Below, in pieces: positions 1 to 11,402 of a stretch of 64,000 nt of DNA (position 1 is the stretch's first letter; each line of letters starts with the position of its first letter). Below the pieces are notes generated by a model, which saw nothing but the letters and a program-made list of their open reading frames with translations, was not told the DNA's origin and did not search any database. The DNA comes from Dipylidium caninum (taxonomy: Eukaryota; Platyhelminthes; Cestoda; Cyclophyllidea; Dipylidiidae). The translations under genes were made by a program, and so were the position numbers. The stretch is from NCBI GenBank assembly GCA_017562135.1, contig QEYB01000448.1, positions 558,001-622,000 on the forward strand, read 5' to 3'.

Positions 1-1970
1 CCATCCTCGACGTCCTCATAACCACTCGGTTAATTATTAGGCAGACCAAGAAGAAATCGCGCTCTTTTCTTCGTGCTCATTTCAATGCAGTTTGTGTGGA
101 GACGCGATCATGTAAATAGGTAAGCTTTGATGCTGCGGTCAATTTTATTTGTCTCTTTTATAAATTAGAAAAGAGGTCGATGATGATAAGTGGAAATGGA
201 CATTTAGTTCATTTTTAGTTCAATTTTCGTTCGAGCAAGGATTAAAATCAAAAGAAGCACTGAAAAGGTTAAAGACAATCACGACGATTTCCTAAAGAGA
301 ACAAGAATCATATGTGGTTTAAAAACATTAGAAAGAGGAATATAAATCTGGGAGCTGTTGGATGAAAGGGACGACGCTGATCTCCCAAGGGCGATGATGG
401 ACTCATGCTCTTGTTAAACTATTATGGAAGTTTCACTGAAGCTCGGCTTTCCATGGTCTACACGTTAGGATCGTTCTTAACGCATAGGAAAAGTGTCTAC
501 AGGCAAGAAATTTGGTTTCCTCATGATTCGACAGGGACGGAACCCGATCAACGTCGTATGAGTTGCGCGTCCTTTTGGTCTCTGTATGGAAACGTCCTGT
601 TTTTGGAACCAAGTGTAACTGGAGATGAGAAGAGAGAAGCGCCTATTTTCTGAGACCTAAACAATCACTGACGATAAAGAAGATCAGTATTTGTAGACTA
701 CCGGATTTTTCAGGAAATCAACATGATGAATTGCTCGAAACTCATCAGACCGTTTCGGGAGAGATGTTTTGTGAACAACTCGATCGAACGAAATAGAAGT
801 TCTTAACAAAAGGATCTGTTCTTGTGCCTTGCGAAAAACAAAACAGCTTTTAACACAATACCCGCTGGGCTCCGTGTTGAAGAAATAGGGTAGAAAAAGC
901 TTAAGGAGTTTTAATTTAAACTTTTACGGCATCACCAGATCCCGCGCAAGAGGATTAGAGCCTTTTCAGTTTGTCAGAGCATGCATTAAGAAGGTGGAAC
1001 TTACAAAAAGGGTTGAAAACTTTTTCAATGCAGAATCAAAGGGGTTTTTTGAAAAGGAAACGAACGACTATCTACCCGCTGGCAAAAAGCTGGAATCGTA
1101 TTTTTAACTAAAATGTAAGATTTCCTCAATAAATGCATGTTTTCGTCAACAAATAACAATTTCAATTGCCTTTCAATTTACCTATTCTGTAGACCGAAAA
1201 TTAACCAACTGTGAATTTCGCAATAATAAGTGTAATAAATAATGATAATAATCAAGGCGATGGCGGACTATCGTGCCGAGGAGGGTTCTTTGCTCCTGGA
1301 GCCTTTCCGAAAGGCACTTTGCCTCTAAACATTATGTTTACTTGTCTTGGGCTGCCTGTGACTCGTTCACTAGCCAACTCTTCTTTAACAATGTACTCTT
1401 TGGCGGCGTTCAAGTAACACCGAACAATCTGGGCGTCTCTCAGGTCTCAGTAGGGAGGCGTTCTGTTTTTTTGCGACGAGATGTCTCTCAACGCCGTCTG
1501 TACTTGTCTCACCTAGGCAGTGAAATGTTCACTGACCCACTTCTCCTTCCAAGGTGGACTCTTTGGTGGGAAATTCACTTAGATTCAAGCTGTAAAATTA
1601 CCGGGAAAATCGTGGAGTTGCTTTCCCGCGAGAAATTCAATTCTCAATTTTTCTGCCAAGCACGAAGGCTTAACGCCACATCGGGACTAAATGAAGAGCT
1701 TAAGAGAATTAGAAGGTTTGTCCAGTGTAATCAAATGAGCCGACTTATTTTTATAAATCCACTCTGCACTGGCGGCGTATAATCATCCTCCAAGCGATTA
1801 CTTGGCGTTTGTGCGACTCGTCTACACAAAGCGGGTTAAGGCAAGTTGCCAGGAGCACGGAGACTTGGCCAAAGGAAATGTTTAAAGATGCGACAGATGG
1901 ATGGAGTGAAATCCTACTGGCAGACTGAATGAAGCAGAAGAAAGACCAAGTGCCAGTGGAGTAGACAGAC
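1..1970. other. No exon recognised; presumed ELKS/ERC intron
   Basis: The ELKS/ERC exon ending at 1971 stops in phase 2 inside the conserved 'IER' stretch, so at least one more exon must lie further left. I looked on the minus strand here for the charged coiled-coil sequence that follows in the family and did not find it, so that exon is probably outside the window. The 169-codon plus-strand frame at 1273-1782 has no recognisable motif and is not called. Confidence 0.5.
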
Positions 1971-4900
1971 CTTTCAATTTGTCGATCCTTCTCCTTCAAA
2001 GTGTCCTCCAGATTAGCCTTGGGACCGTCTGCATTCGTTTTCTCATTGCTCAGTCGTGATAACCTCGACTTCATGCTGGTTAGCTGTGTCTCCTTCTCAG
2101 TGACCATCTCTTCCAAATTCTCAATCTGCATAAACGCCAAAAAACACGTTTTTTTAGCTGTGGCCAACATCAAGTGTATTAGTTGGTGATAAAGGTAAGG
2201 AAGGTGAAGAAAGCGGGCCTCTGAGCCTTCCTCAGGCACCCAAGGATGGTTAATAGATTCGAGAAGAGACGAACCTTCCGTTGCAGTAGTGAGATCTTCC
2301 TCTCTTTCAAGTCGACTTGTTCCTTCAGTTCTGCCAACTCCGTCTCCAGTTGTCTCTTTCCTGTGGCGTTATTTGCCACCAGCTTCGTCTTCTTTTCCAA
2401 CAGACCCTCCTTCTCCTTCAGGCGCTTTCTGAAGTCTTCAATCTAGGGGAAGAAGGCGATAATTTTGTTGTAGTCATGGAGGAGAGTCTCTTCATAACTC
2501 TCACTCCGACTCCGGCTGTCGGGATCATCGGCGGGACCACAACACTTCCCACATTTTGCGCGGTAAAATCCCTTTTTTATAACTTACGATTGGAAGAGTC
2601 CTATCAGTTCCAAATTCATGGGAAAAGGGTGACACAGGAAATTCCATCTAGGCATGGGACTGCAGAAATCTAAATTCAACGAAGACGGATGTGCGAGAGA
2701 AGACTCCCAACAATAAAACCTGACGACACTGGAGTTGGTAATGTAGAACGGAGAAACAGTATTTAAAAGTGTTTATATTTTTAATTAACAGGGACGGACT
2801 TGTGGCAGACGAGACTTTCGACTGAACACGCAGAGAATCGCGCATCCAGAAGCGCGAAATGAGTCCTATTGGAGGAATGGAAAGACACAGACCGTTAAAA
2901 CTGCCTTAAGATGATAGGCGTCTGCTACACTTTGACCACAATTCAAAAATTCTTTGCTGAAGAAGAAGAGTAGGACCCCGCTGCTGCCGTCTCCTTGGGC
3001 GTACGGTAAATACTTTCGTAGAGTAATGTATAAGAGGACTCAAACCTCGACCAGATAGAAGCATTTTAATTTCACAGTGAATGGACTTGGGGATGTCAGT
3101 TTTAAAAAAAAATCATTTGACCCATCAAGTCGGCCCAGTGAAAAGTAATGAGGGAAGCGCGAAATTTTCGAAATACGTCAGTTGGCATTCAACACGCTAA
3201 GTGGGTGAGTGAATTTACGAGGAGAAGAGGCGTTGGCCGTTTGAGAAGTTAGCAACAGAATATTTGGGCTTCTAACTCACAAACATTCCGGATTTCCAGA
3301 AAATGTGGAATAGACACACACTTTAGTAGGGTTGATTTTGGTCGTACACGCAGTAAAAGTTCTGGACATTGTCAAAGTTTGCAATACGCAAGGAGTGTTT
3401 TTTCTATTAACCTTAAAGAAGTTGGCAATGAATGCGCACCTTTGGAAGGACCGCAAAAGTCCGTTCAGCAATTGAAAGGGACTTGGGTCACAGAGGCAAG
3501 ACCAAGGCTTTTAACATGGTCTCGTCGACAAAACGGGAGTTGGTGATGTAGAATGGAGAAACATTAATTACAACGGCTTATACCTGTAATCAACAGACAC
3601 TAATTCGTGTTACATGAAGCTTCCTTCTGAATGCTCAGAGAATGGCGCGTCCAAAAGCTTCCAATGAGTCCTATTCGAGGAACCGAGAGGCACGAATTGA
3701 GAAAACGTCCTTAAGATGATGGACGTTTGCTATACTTTGACCACAATTTAATAATTCTTCCTTTAAGAAGTAGAGTAGGACTTCGCTGCTGCCCTGATGA
3801 ACACTTTCATTAACATACTTTAAGTGACTTTCAGCATACCAAGTGGGCGAGTGAGTTGACGAGGAGAGGAGCAACGAGGCCGTTTGAGAGGTCAGCAACA
3901 GAGTATCCAAGTTTCTAACTCACTTACATTCCGGGGATGTGGAATACACACACTTTAATAAATTTGATTTTGCTAGCACACGCCATAAAGGCGCCGGACA
4001 TTGTTAACGTTTAAGTTCCGGAATATTTTCCTAGAGCCACGGTTGCAGACCCAGGCGCCATCTCGCGGTGACTGCAGGGGTCGGGGGGCTCGACTCATAC
4101 TCTTATCTGGGATATGTGTCGCCCCTCGGGGGATCTTGGGTGGGGGGCGGCAGCTCCCCCCAACCAAGCCGGGGTTAAGGTCTCTGCCCCCAGGCCAAAG
4201 GGACAGTATTTACGCCAGTCTATACTCGCGACAGAGGAAACTTTCTCCTGAACGCACAGAAAATTGCACATCCAAAAGCTCGAATGTAGTCATGTTCGAG
4301 GAACTGAGAAGACACAGACAGTTGCAACCTCTTAAGATGATAAGCGTCTGCCATACTTTGAACACAAATCAACAAATCTGTCCTGGAGAAGAAGAGTAGG
4401 ACTCCGTTGCTGCCATGTCTTTGGGCGTACGATGAATAGTTTCATCCAATATATCAAGTCGGGCTAGTGGCAAGCCCTGAGAGCAGCTCGAAAAATTGCG
4501 AAATACTTCAAGTGAATTTCAACGCACCAAGTGGGCGAGTGAGCAAGGCAGTTTGAGAAGTCAGCAACAGAATATTCAAACTTCTAACTCACTAATTGTC
4601 GGATTTTCAAGAAAAGTGGAATGGACACAGAGTAAAAGCTCTGGACATTGTCAATGTTTGTTTTACGAAAATTATCCTAGGATCATGGTTGAGGATCCAG
4701 GCGCCTCCTCGTGGCGGAATGCAGGGTTGGAGGTCCTGCCTCACTCTCCCCCCTCCCCCCCCCCAGCTAAAATGTGAGTTACCCCTCGGGGGAATCCCGG
4801 GTCGGCACCCACCCTGGGGTTGAGGTCTCTGCCTCAGTATCTCTGCCCCCAGGTCCGAGGGGAAGGGCGGATCAACGCATGCAGACGGGACGGAGGTGTT

Positions 4901-7900
4901 TGCGTCCACGTCGGCGAATAAACTGAATACTCTCGTAGTTGTATATTCATCTCTGACCCTGACAGACCGTCCTTCGCTTGGGCTGCCATTCTGCACTGTG
5001 TCGTGTTGTGCGGTTCGTTTCCTTTAGAGTTACGCCCCCCAAAAATAAAGAAGTTCGCAATGAATTTGTGTCCTTCAAAAGACTTTGAAAACCCGTTCAG
5101 TGAATGGGCGGAACTGGGGTCACCACTCGCAGTCAGTGAGACAAGACTGCTGCTAACCGAAACTTCCTTCCCTCACAGGGCTGAAGCTTTTAACATGGCC
5201 TCATCCACAAAACGGAAGTTGGTGCTGTGCGACGGAGAAACAGTATTTACAAGAGTCTGTAATTGTAGTCAACAGACACAAACTCGCGATACACGAGGCT
5301 CCCTCCTGAAGGCACAGAGAATCGCGCATCCAAAAGCTCCAAAAGAGTCCTATTCGAGAAACCGAGAGTCACAGACCGTTAAAATCCTCTAAGATGATAA
5401 GCGCCTGTTGTACTTTGACTCCAATTTAACAATGCGCTTTTAGGGAAGAATAGTGGGGTTCAGTTGCTGCCGCATCCTTGGTCGCACGGTGAACATTTTC
5501 GTAGGGTAGGGGAGCATGGAAGAGGGTTCCTTCGGTCTATTTGCGGAGGCAGTCCCACTCATCGCTGTCGGTCTACGTGGCCGCTTTCAGCTCTGTCTGT
5601 CTGCCCGCGGGTGGGCAGAGAGCGCGGGAGTATGCACACTGCGTGGAGTGGCACCGGTGAATCTGGGCGGTCGCCTTCTCGAGTCTAAGGACTCGGCGGA
5701 GTTGGGGTGTGCATTTGCTGTCGGCAGCGAGTGCATCCCCCTCCGTGTTGGTGCACGGGTCAGCCAGTTGTCGGTATCTGAGGTCTGTTAACCTTCGGTG
5801 ATTGCCCGGCGTGAGTGGACCAGCGTCGGGGAGGTGGGCTTTATATTGTCGTGATGTGTGCCTCCTCCTTGTGGACGTGGGCTGCCACGCCGTGCTGTCC
5901 ATACGGGGACTGACTGGTTCTGTGTCGGGCCCGCGGTTTGCCTGATTCTGTGACGCTTGGGTTTGTGCACGTTGAAAAGCGCGGGACTGCGTAATGTGGC
6001 TCTGCGCCTCCTCACTCTGCTCTCTGTTTTTGTGGGTGCAGTGCAGCATGTAGGCAGTTAGCGATGATGCAGATTGTTGATGCGATTGTGGAGGTAGGTC
6101 AAAGCCTGTCCACTGTCCTTCGACCGTCTGTGTCTATACACGTGCGCGTGTGCGTGTTTGTCATGAGGTTGTGGCCGTACGCCTCACGGGAGGTGGGTGC
6201 ACGTCCACAGCTCAAAATAGGGGGATTTAAATTTCACAGCGAATCATTTAACATATCCACTCGGGCCAGTGGAAAGCTATGAGGGCAGCTCAAAAGTTAC
6301 AAAATGACTTCAAGTGACCAGGTGAGTCGATTCATAAAGACTTTCAGCGCACCAAGTGAGCGAGTGAGTTTATGGACAACAAAGCCTTTTGAGAAGTTCG
6401 CCACAGAGTATCCAAACTCCCAACACACTAACATTTCGGATTTTCAGGAAACATGAGGTAGACACACACTTTAATAAGGTTGATTTTTTGTAGATTTGTG
6501 GAAAATAGGCCTCACAGATCCTCACAGATCTTTGTAACACGGAAAAGGAGAGCTTTTATTTTAACCCTAACGAGGTTCACAGAGGATGCGGGTCCATAAA
6601 AAGACTCTAAAGATCCATTCAGAGGCAACACTGCCTCCAACAGCACCTTCATTCCCTCACGAAGCCGAAGCTTTTAATGTGGTCTAAACACTGACCTCCC
6701 GAGCGAATCAGTCTCACAGGGCCTCGTCGAGGAAGCGGGAGAGAAGTGTGGGTTGCAAAGGGGGCCAGGAGAACCTACATCAGCAGTGAGCATGGACACC
6801 TTGTTCTCCCGCGCTTTAACCTGTTCCTTCAGCACACTAATGTGGTGATTCTGGTCCTGTTGTTGTTTTTCCGCCATCTCCAGTCGCGACTGCAGGGCGT
6901 AGATTTCATTTTCGCGTTTCGAGAGCTCACTGTTGAGGAATTCAATCTTAAATTTAACAAGAAAATGTGGGCAAAAGTTAGGCTGCACACAGTGGATAAC
7001 GCCAGAGGCATTTTTGCCAAATAAGATAAACTGTGCAATTTTTCTCATAGCTAAAGCAAATGCCTACCTTTGACTTAAGGAGACGCTCGTTACTTCGGAA
7101 GGTATTGAGGGTGCGGTCGACATCTTCGATGCCACTGCTCAATGATGTAGTCGGCGTGGCGATTCCCTCATCTCGAAGTCGAGCGATTTCATCCTCCAAC
7201 AACCGAATCTCATTCTCCAACGTAAGTATTTTGGACTCCTGAAAGACGTGAGTGTTTTGGTGATTATCGTTATACTCCAAAAGGTTGGGCACTTTCGAGG
7301 AAGTCTAATTTGTTCTTTTGGAACTTCTCTTTATCCAAAGACGGCGTCTCATTAAACGATGAATATAATTAGGACTTTACCTTGGTGTCTACCATCGCTT
7401 GAAGAGTTTGAACGTCACGAATATTCAACCGCAGTCCCTCATTTTCGTGTTTCACAGTGTCCAACTCCTGTGAAACGCTGTCCAGTTCCTACAAGGTGGA
7501 AAAGTTTGCGTGCAGCCTTTCTTAGACCCCAACCTCATGCGCACAGTCTCATCAGCTCCTGGCGCCGGGGAATGGCCGGTTGGTTAATTGGCTGGTTACG
7601 AATTCTGCCACACTTTGGGATGGCGTCAGCCCTACCTTGGAGACGTTTAAAGTGGCACAACAAAATACTGACTGATCACTGCCTTTGATGAAATAGTCAG
7701 TATTTGTTGAACATACACCAGTAGAGTTTGGTTTAAATTTTTGAAGTTCCATACATGGAGGAGGCGTTCACAAAGCACCATGAGGCATACCTTAAGGTGT
7801 ATTGAAGGCCACAATGACATGAACCGCCTGCACCGATGGATTTCTCTGGACCTGCCGCTCATTTTTCAAACAATTTCTGGTTACTTTATCCAGTACTTTT

Positions 7901-10575
7901 ACTAATTTTCAGCGCAAAACACTCTTCATAGTGAATGCACGGTTTTTTACTGAAAACAAAGACTAAGACTAATTTTCTTCACATTTGTAGAGGCGACTTC
8001 AACATTTCTCCGAAACATCTTAGTATTTCGTCGCAAAATCGCCATCCACCATGCCTTAGCGCTTCCTCTCTCAAAACCTCCATCTTATCCCATTGAAGCG
8101 ATGAGATCTTACCTTAGGCTGAGGTGAATGCTACAAAGTCCTACGTGAACATGTTTACTATTCTGTGCATCCTCCAATTCCTCTCCCTTGCGCCCCGTTC
8201 TTTCTCGAGGCATCGGGAGATTTTGAACAGCAAAATGAGTAGCCTCGAGGCGTGGACAGCAAAACTGCCCTGGGACGGCGGACACATCGGCGGACGAACT
8301 CGCGAGTACACCCGCACGGACGCGCTCACTGCGCACGTGCGCAATCAATGTCGCCTGATTACTGCTCAGGCGGACGGACCAATGGGAAGGGGGGGAAATG
8401 AGCAGATGTCGCGCGATTTGCTCATTTATCTACACCTTCAAGAGGTGTAATAAAGTCTGTTCACCTCCTTAGCATGCCCCGACAAGGAAAACTCTTCTAC
8501 GCGAAAAACATGTCACATTTAAATCGATGGTTATTTGCATTCACCAAGAAAATTGAGTATTTCAGCGAGTTTTCGTTATTACGGGACTGTCTTCTTGTAC
8601 CCTGGTCAGGTTATGTCTGTACAAATGGGGAAAACCGTTGCCCTCTAAAGTACACTGCATAGTACCGTCCTTAGGGAGCATACTCGACCATAAATTAGAC
8701 AAAACTGACCGCCTTACAGAGGAAAGGGTTTTGACAATAATTTAACTCAAAAGAACTTTATTTGAGACTGTCCAAAGGGTTCTCCCAAATGAAAAAGTGG
8801 ATTCATTGCCTTCAAGCAATCACTCAAACGTTTAACTGGCTTAAAATGGCCATGTAAAGCTAATTTACCGGAAGCAGTGAGTCCTCGCTCATAGACGTAT
8901 GAGACGTAGAGCGGAAAATTGAGGAATGTCTCAATACTAATGCCAACAACCTAATGAATTTGGAACCCTTCTGTTGCTTGAGTGGACCGTATTAAGCATT
9001 TTAATAAATACCAGTCACTTACCTCTTTAATTTGATTTCTTGCCATCTCACATTCAACAAAGGCTTTTTCTGCTTCACTCTCCCTATGGAAAGCCTGGTT
9101 CAGTTGTTCCCTAAGTCTTTCAATTTCATTTCTGTCTGACTCTAGACGATCAATTCGAATGTTGGTAAGACCAGAGTCGCCTGCAGATGCCGACGTCTGA
9201 TCCGCCTTGACACTGCTTCCACCTTGTTCTTGCTGTTGTTGTCCCGACTGCTGTTGGGCGACGACTGCTTTTCCAGACTTAACAGCTTCAACCAAGCGGC
9301 GAAGGCTCTCTTCAGTGGTCATTAGACTAGCCTGCAGACTCAAAGCTCGCTTCTCAGCCTCCTCAACAGATTTGCTCAAGAGACGATTCTCGCAAGTCAA
9401 TTCATCCATTCGCCGACGCAAAACCTCACATTCATTTACCTCATTACCATCAGGTCCGATCTTAAAGCGAAAGGCATTCTTTTCACGTTCACGGCGTAAC
9501 TCAGCATCGGAATTGTGAAGAGCCTGAAGCATTGTCTAAAAAAGTTACAGAAACTAATAATAACAGACCCCAGTGAATTGGAAGGTTTAGACAAAGGTAT
9601 TATGATGAAGTAGTTGCTGTTCAATGCTGCTGCTAGTATAATGAGTACGTCAAAGGGGAAGGAGGGAGAGCGATCTAATATGACATTATTGTAATTTAAA
9701 CGAACCTGTTTTTCCAATTGAAGTTGGTGCAGATGGTCAGCAAGAATGGCATACTTTGCATTCTCCTCCTTCCTCATGGCACGTTCGCGTTTTAGCTCTG
9801 GACTCCAGAATGTACGAATACTTGTCATGCATGCATTAAGTTTCTCTTTGGTAACATCAAGCTCTTGATGCAGTCTTCCACATTCGCGTTGAATATTAAC
9901 AACATCTACACTGTTGGAAAGGGTCATGACTCCTGAACTAGTGCCCATGCCACCGTATCCACCATAACTAGCTGCTCCTCCACTTGGATTACTGAAACCC
10001 GGATCTGGAGTGATTAAAGTAGTACCCGTGCCTGCTCCATCGATTCTGCCACTTGCTATATTTCCGTACATGCTATATGCGTATGGATTTGTACTGACAC
10101 CTGAAGATGGTAAAACACTGTTATAATCATATAGGCCCTGTCTTTCTAAATTGACGTCATATGACTGCGCGCGACGGTGTCCACTTGGTTGGGCTGAAGA
10201 CAACAAAGAAACAGGCGGTTGATACAAAGGGTTTTGACCGCCGAAATATGCGGGAGGGCACGCAGAACGGTTATAGCGATGAGATGAACCCGAGTAGTAA
10301 CCGCGATTCAAACTTTGAGGGTTCGGAGTGCGGTCAATTAACGCACCCCGTCCTTCGTAAGGCGAATTTACAAGTTGTTGGGATCGTATTTGAGGCGTTC
10401 CTCTTTGGGTGTAAAATGAGCCTTCGAGAAAGTCAGCATAAACTGGGTCACGGGCACTTGATGGTCGTGGGCGATCACACTGACGCGGTGGGGCGGCTGA
10501 CATATGAGCATAAGGCTGATTAGAGTTTGCCAAATGCGATGTGTAAGGCATATTGTCATTCACCTGATCTTGCAT
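1971..10575 (-). CDS. ERC: ELKS/ERC/CAST (Bruchpilot-like) presynaptic active-zone scaffold, partial
   Basis: Seven exons, all joined in phase: 10575-9706, 9535-9023, 7488-7381, 7238-7068, 6946-6779, 2442-2275 and 2125-1971, about 717 residues. The gene continues off the left edge. Family members are coiled-coil scaffolds that organise presynaptic active zones and bind RIM, Munc13 and calcium-channel partners. Residues 1-220 are low complexity (Ser, Tyr, Gly, Pro, Asn). The diagnostic ELKS signature 'SIRTFWSPELKRERAMRKEE' sits near residue 255. Beyond it everything is heptad-like coiled coil: 'ELSKRENEIYALQSRLE', 'HHISVLKEQVKARE', 'LKERKISLLQRK' and 'KEKDRQIER' align in order with vertebrate ERC proteins. 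The 36-codon exon at 7381-7488 was found only by splice-site and phase reading. The frame is open for about 33 codons upstream of 10575 without an ATG, so a further 5' exon is possible. Family identity is secure; individual splice sites are good but untested. Confidence 0.88.
4030..4202. repeat. GC-rich short interspersed repeat, copy 1
   Basis: This block shares 'caggcgcc', 'gcccctcgggggatc' and 'ggttaaggtctctgcccccagg' with the block at 4676-4862. Both copies interrupt the tandem array immediately after an equivalent 'cctag' site, which suggests a small mobile element such as a SINE. No promoter boxes or poly(A) tail were identified. Confidence 0.55.
4676..4862. repeat. GC-rich short interspersed repeat, copy 2
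   Basis: Second copy of the block at 4030-4202, with the shared core 'acccctcgggggaatcccggg' shortened here to its central bases, and the shared end 'gaggtctctgcc'. It lies after a segment-beta unit of the surrounding array, in the same relative position as copy 1. Confidence 0.55.
5500..6060. other. GC-rich block without recognisable gene
   Basis: This stretch is clearly richer in G and C than the flanking intron and separates an alpha unit (5345-5430) from a beta unit (6255-6490) of the array. Open frames exist on both strands, including 158 codons on the minus strand at 5573-6049, but no motif is recognisable. It may be an insertion or an old retroelement fragment. Confidence 0.35.
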
Positions 10576-11402
10576 TGTTAACTCACTTAGAAGTGGTGTA
10601 CGGTTGAGAAGCGCGGAAAGTGGTCTGAAGGCATCCGTTTTAAGTAAGGCGCTAGACGCGTAGAGCTCGTTAGGTCAAAGTACGGTCGATGAAAACAAAT
10701 GTTAATTATCATTGCATAAGAAAGTAATCATTGAAACTGGCAGACAGATGGTTACGCCAAGGGAGATTCAGCATGATCTACTTTAAAAAATTTCCAGAGC
10801 GAGGCGCTTGGACGATTTCAATATCGAGAGATTTTTTTCGTAAACGTAGTAATTTTGGCCCTTTATTACGCCTTCTAAAAGTATCACCTAGGCACTTCAT
10901 CGGTGTTTATGGAATGCAGACTTTGATACATATAGTTTTCACTTGCTTTAAATACACTTCCCTGCCTCCAAAATGTACGTTATTTTTTTAATGATACAGT
11001 TTGCCTGGGTAACATTAGTGCAGTATGGAATGTACCCTTCGGTCTTACATTACGCGGTAATATTCGAACTTACTAAAAAACCATTTTCCATCGTGTAATT
11101 GCAATATCACGAAGGCCGCTGTGAGACTCGCGGTTAAATTCGGTGGATGTTACACCTTGTATTCCTTTTAGAGTTATACAACAATGATAAATATGGTTAT
11201 CTTGTCAAATACCTCAGTCACACAATTTCACCATCCTTTTCGAGGAAGTTGTAAGTCAGCAAATAATAGACTACACATACGTTTCCTATCTACACATTAA
11301 TACCGCCCACTATAGGGCTTTGCCGCCTTTTTAGCCTCACGGGTTACATGTTATGTATTGCTATGGAGGTAGTGTCTAACAAGCGGTAGACACTGGCGCA
11401 TT
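10576..11402. promoter_or_regulatory. Intergenic region between two divergent genes
   Basis: About 830 bp separate the first recognised ATG of the minus-strand ELKS/ERC gene from the first ATG of the plus-strand insulin receptor. It must hold the receptor's 5' region and probably that of ELKS, unless ELKS has another exon upstream. No TATA box or defined motif is called. The 86-codon plus-strand frame at 10731-10991 shows no family match. Confidence 0.4.

Larger units (their letters stand above)
2700..6700. repeat. Tandem array of a composite repeat inside an ELKS/ERC intron
   Basis: Three segments recur in the same order. Segment alpha contains 'gtcctattcgaggaac' followed by 'aagatgataggcgtctgc'; copies lie near 2862-2945, 3669-3755, 4290-4380 and 5345-5430. 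Segment beta contains 'caagtgggcgagtgag' and 'gtttgagaagttagcaacag'; copies lie near 3120-3350, 3830-3970, 4450-4625 and 6255-6490. Segment delta contains 'gaagcttttaacatggtc' and 'agttggtgatgtag'; copies lie near 3415-3560, 5048-5240 and 6570-6690. Units are diverged and interrupted by other insertions. I see no coding capacity and cannot name the family. Confidence 0.75.

Noticed and set aside
1273..1782. 169-codon plus-strand frame
   Set aside because: No conserved motif or splice context, and it lies opposite to an expected intron of ELKS/ERC.
8109..8348. Possible extra ELKS exon with a donor near 8112
   Set aside because: The translation does not match the family, and exons 9535-9023 and 7488-7381 already join in phase with conserved order. 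A similar donor-flanked segment near 7790-7860 is equally unsupported.
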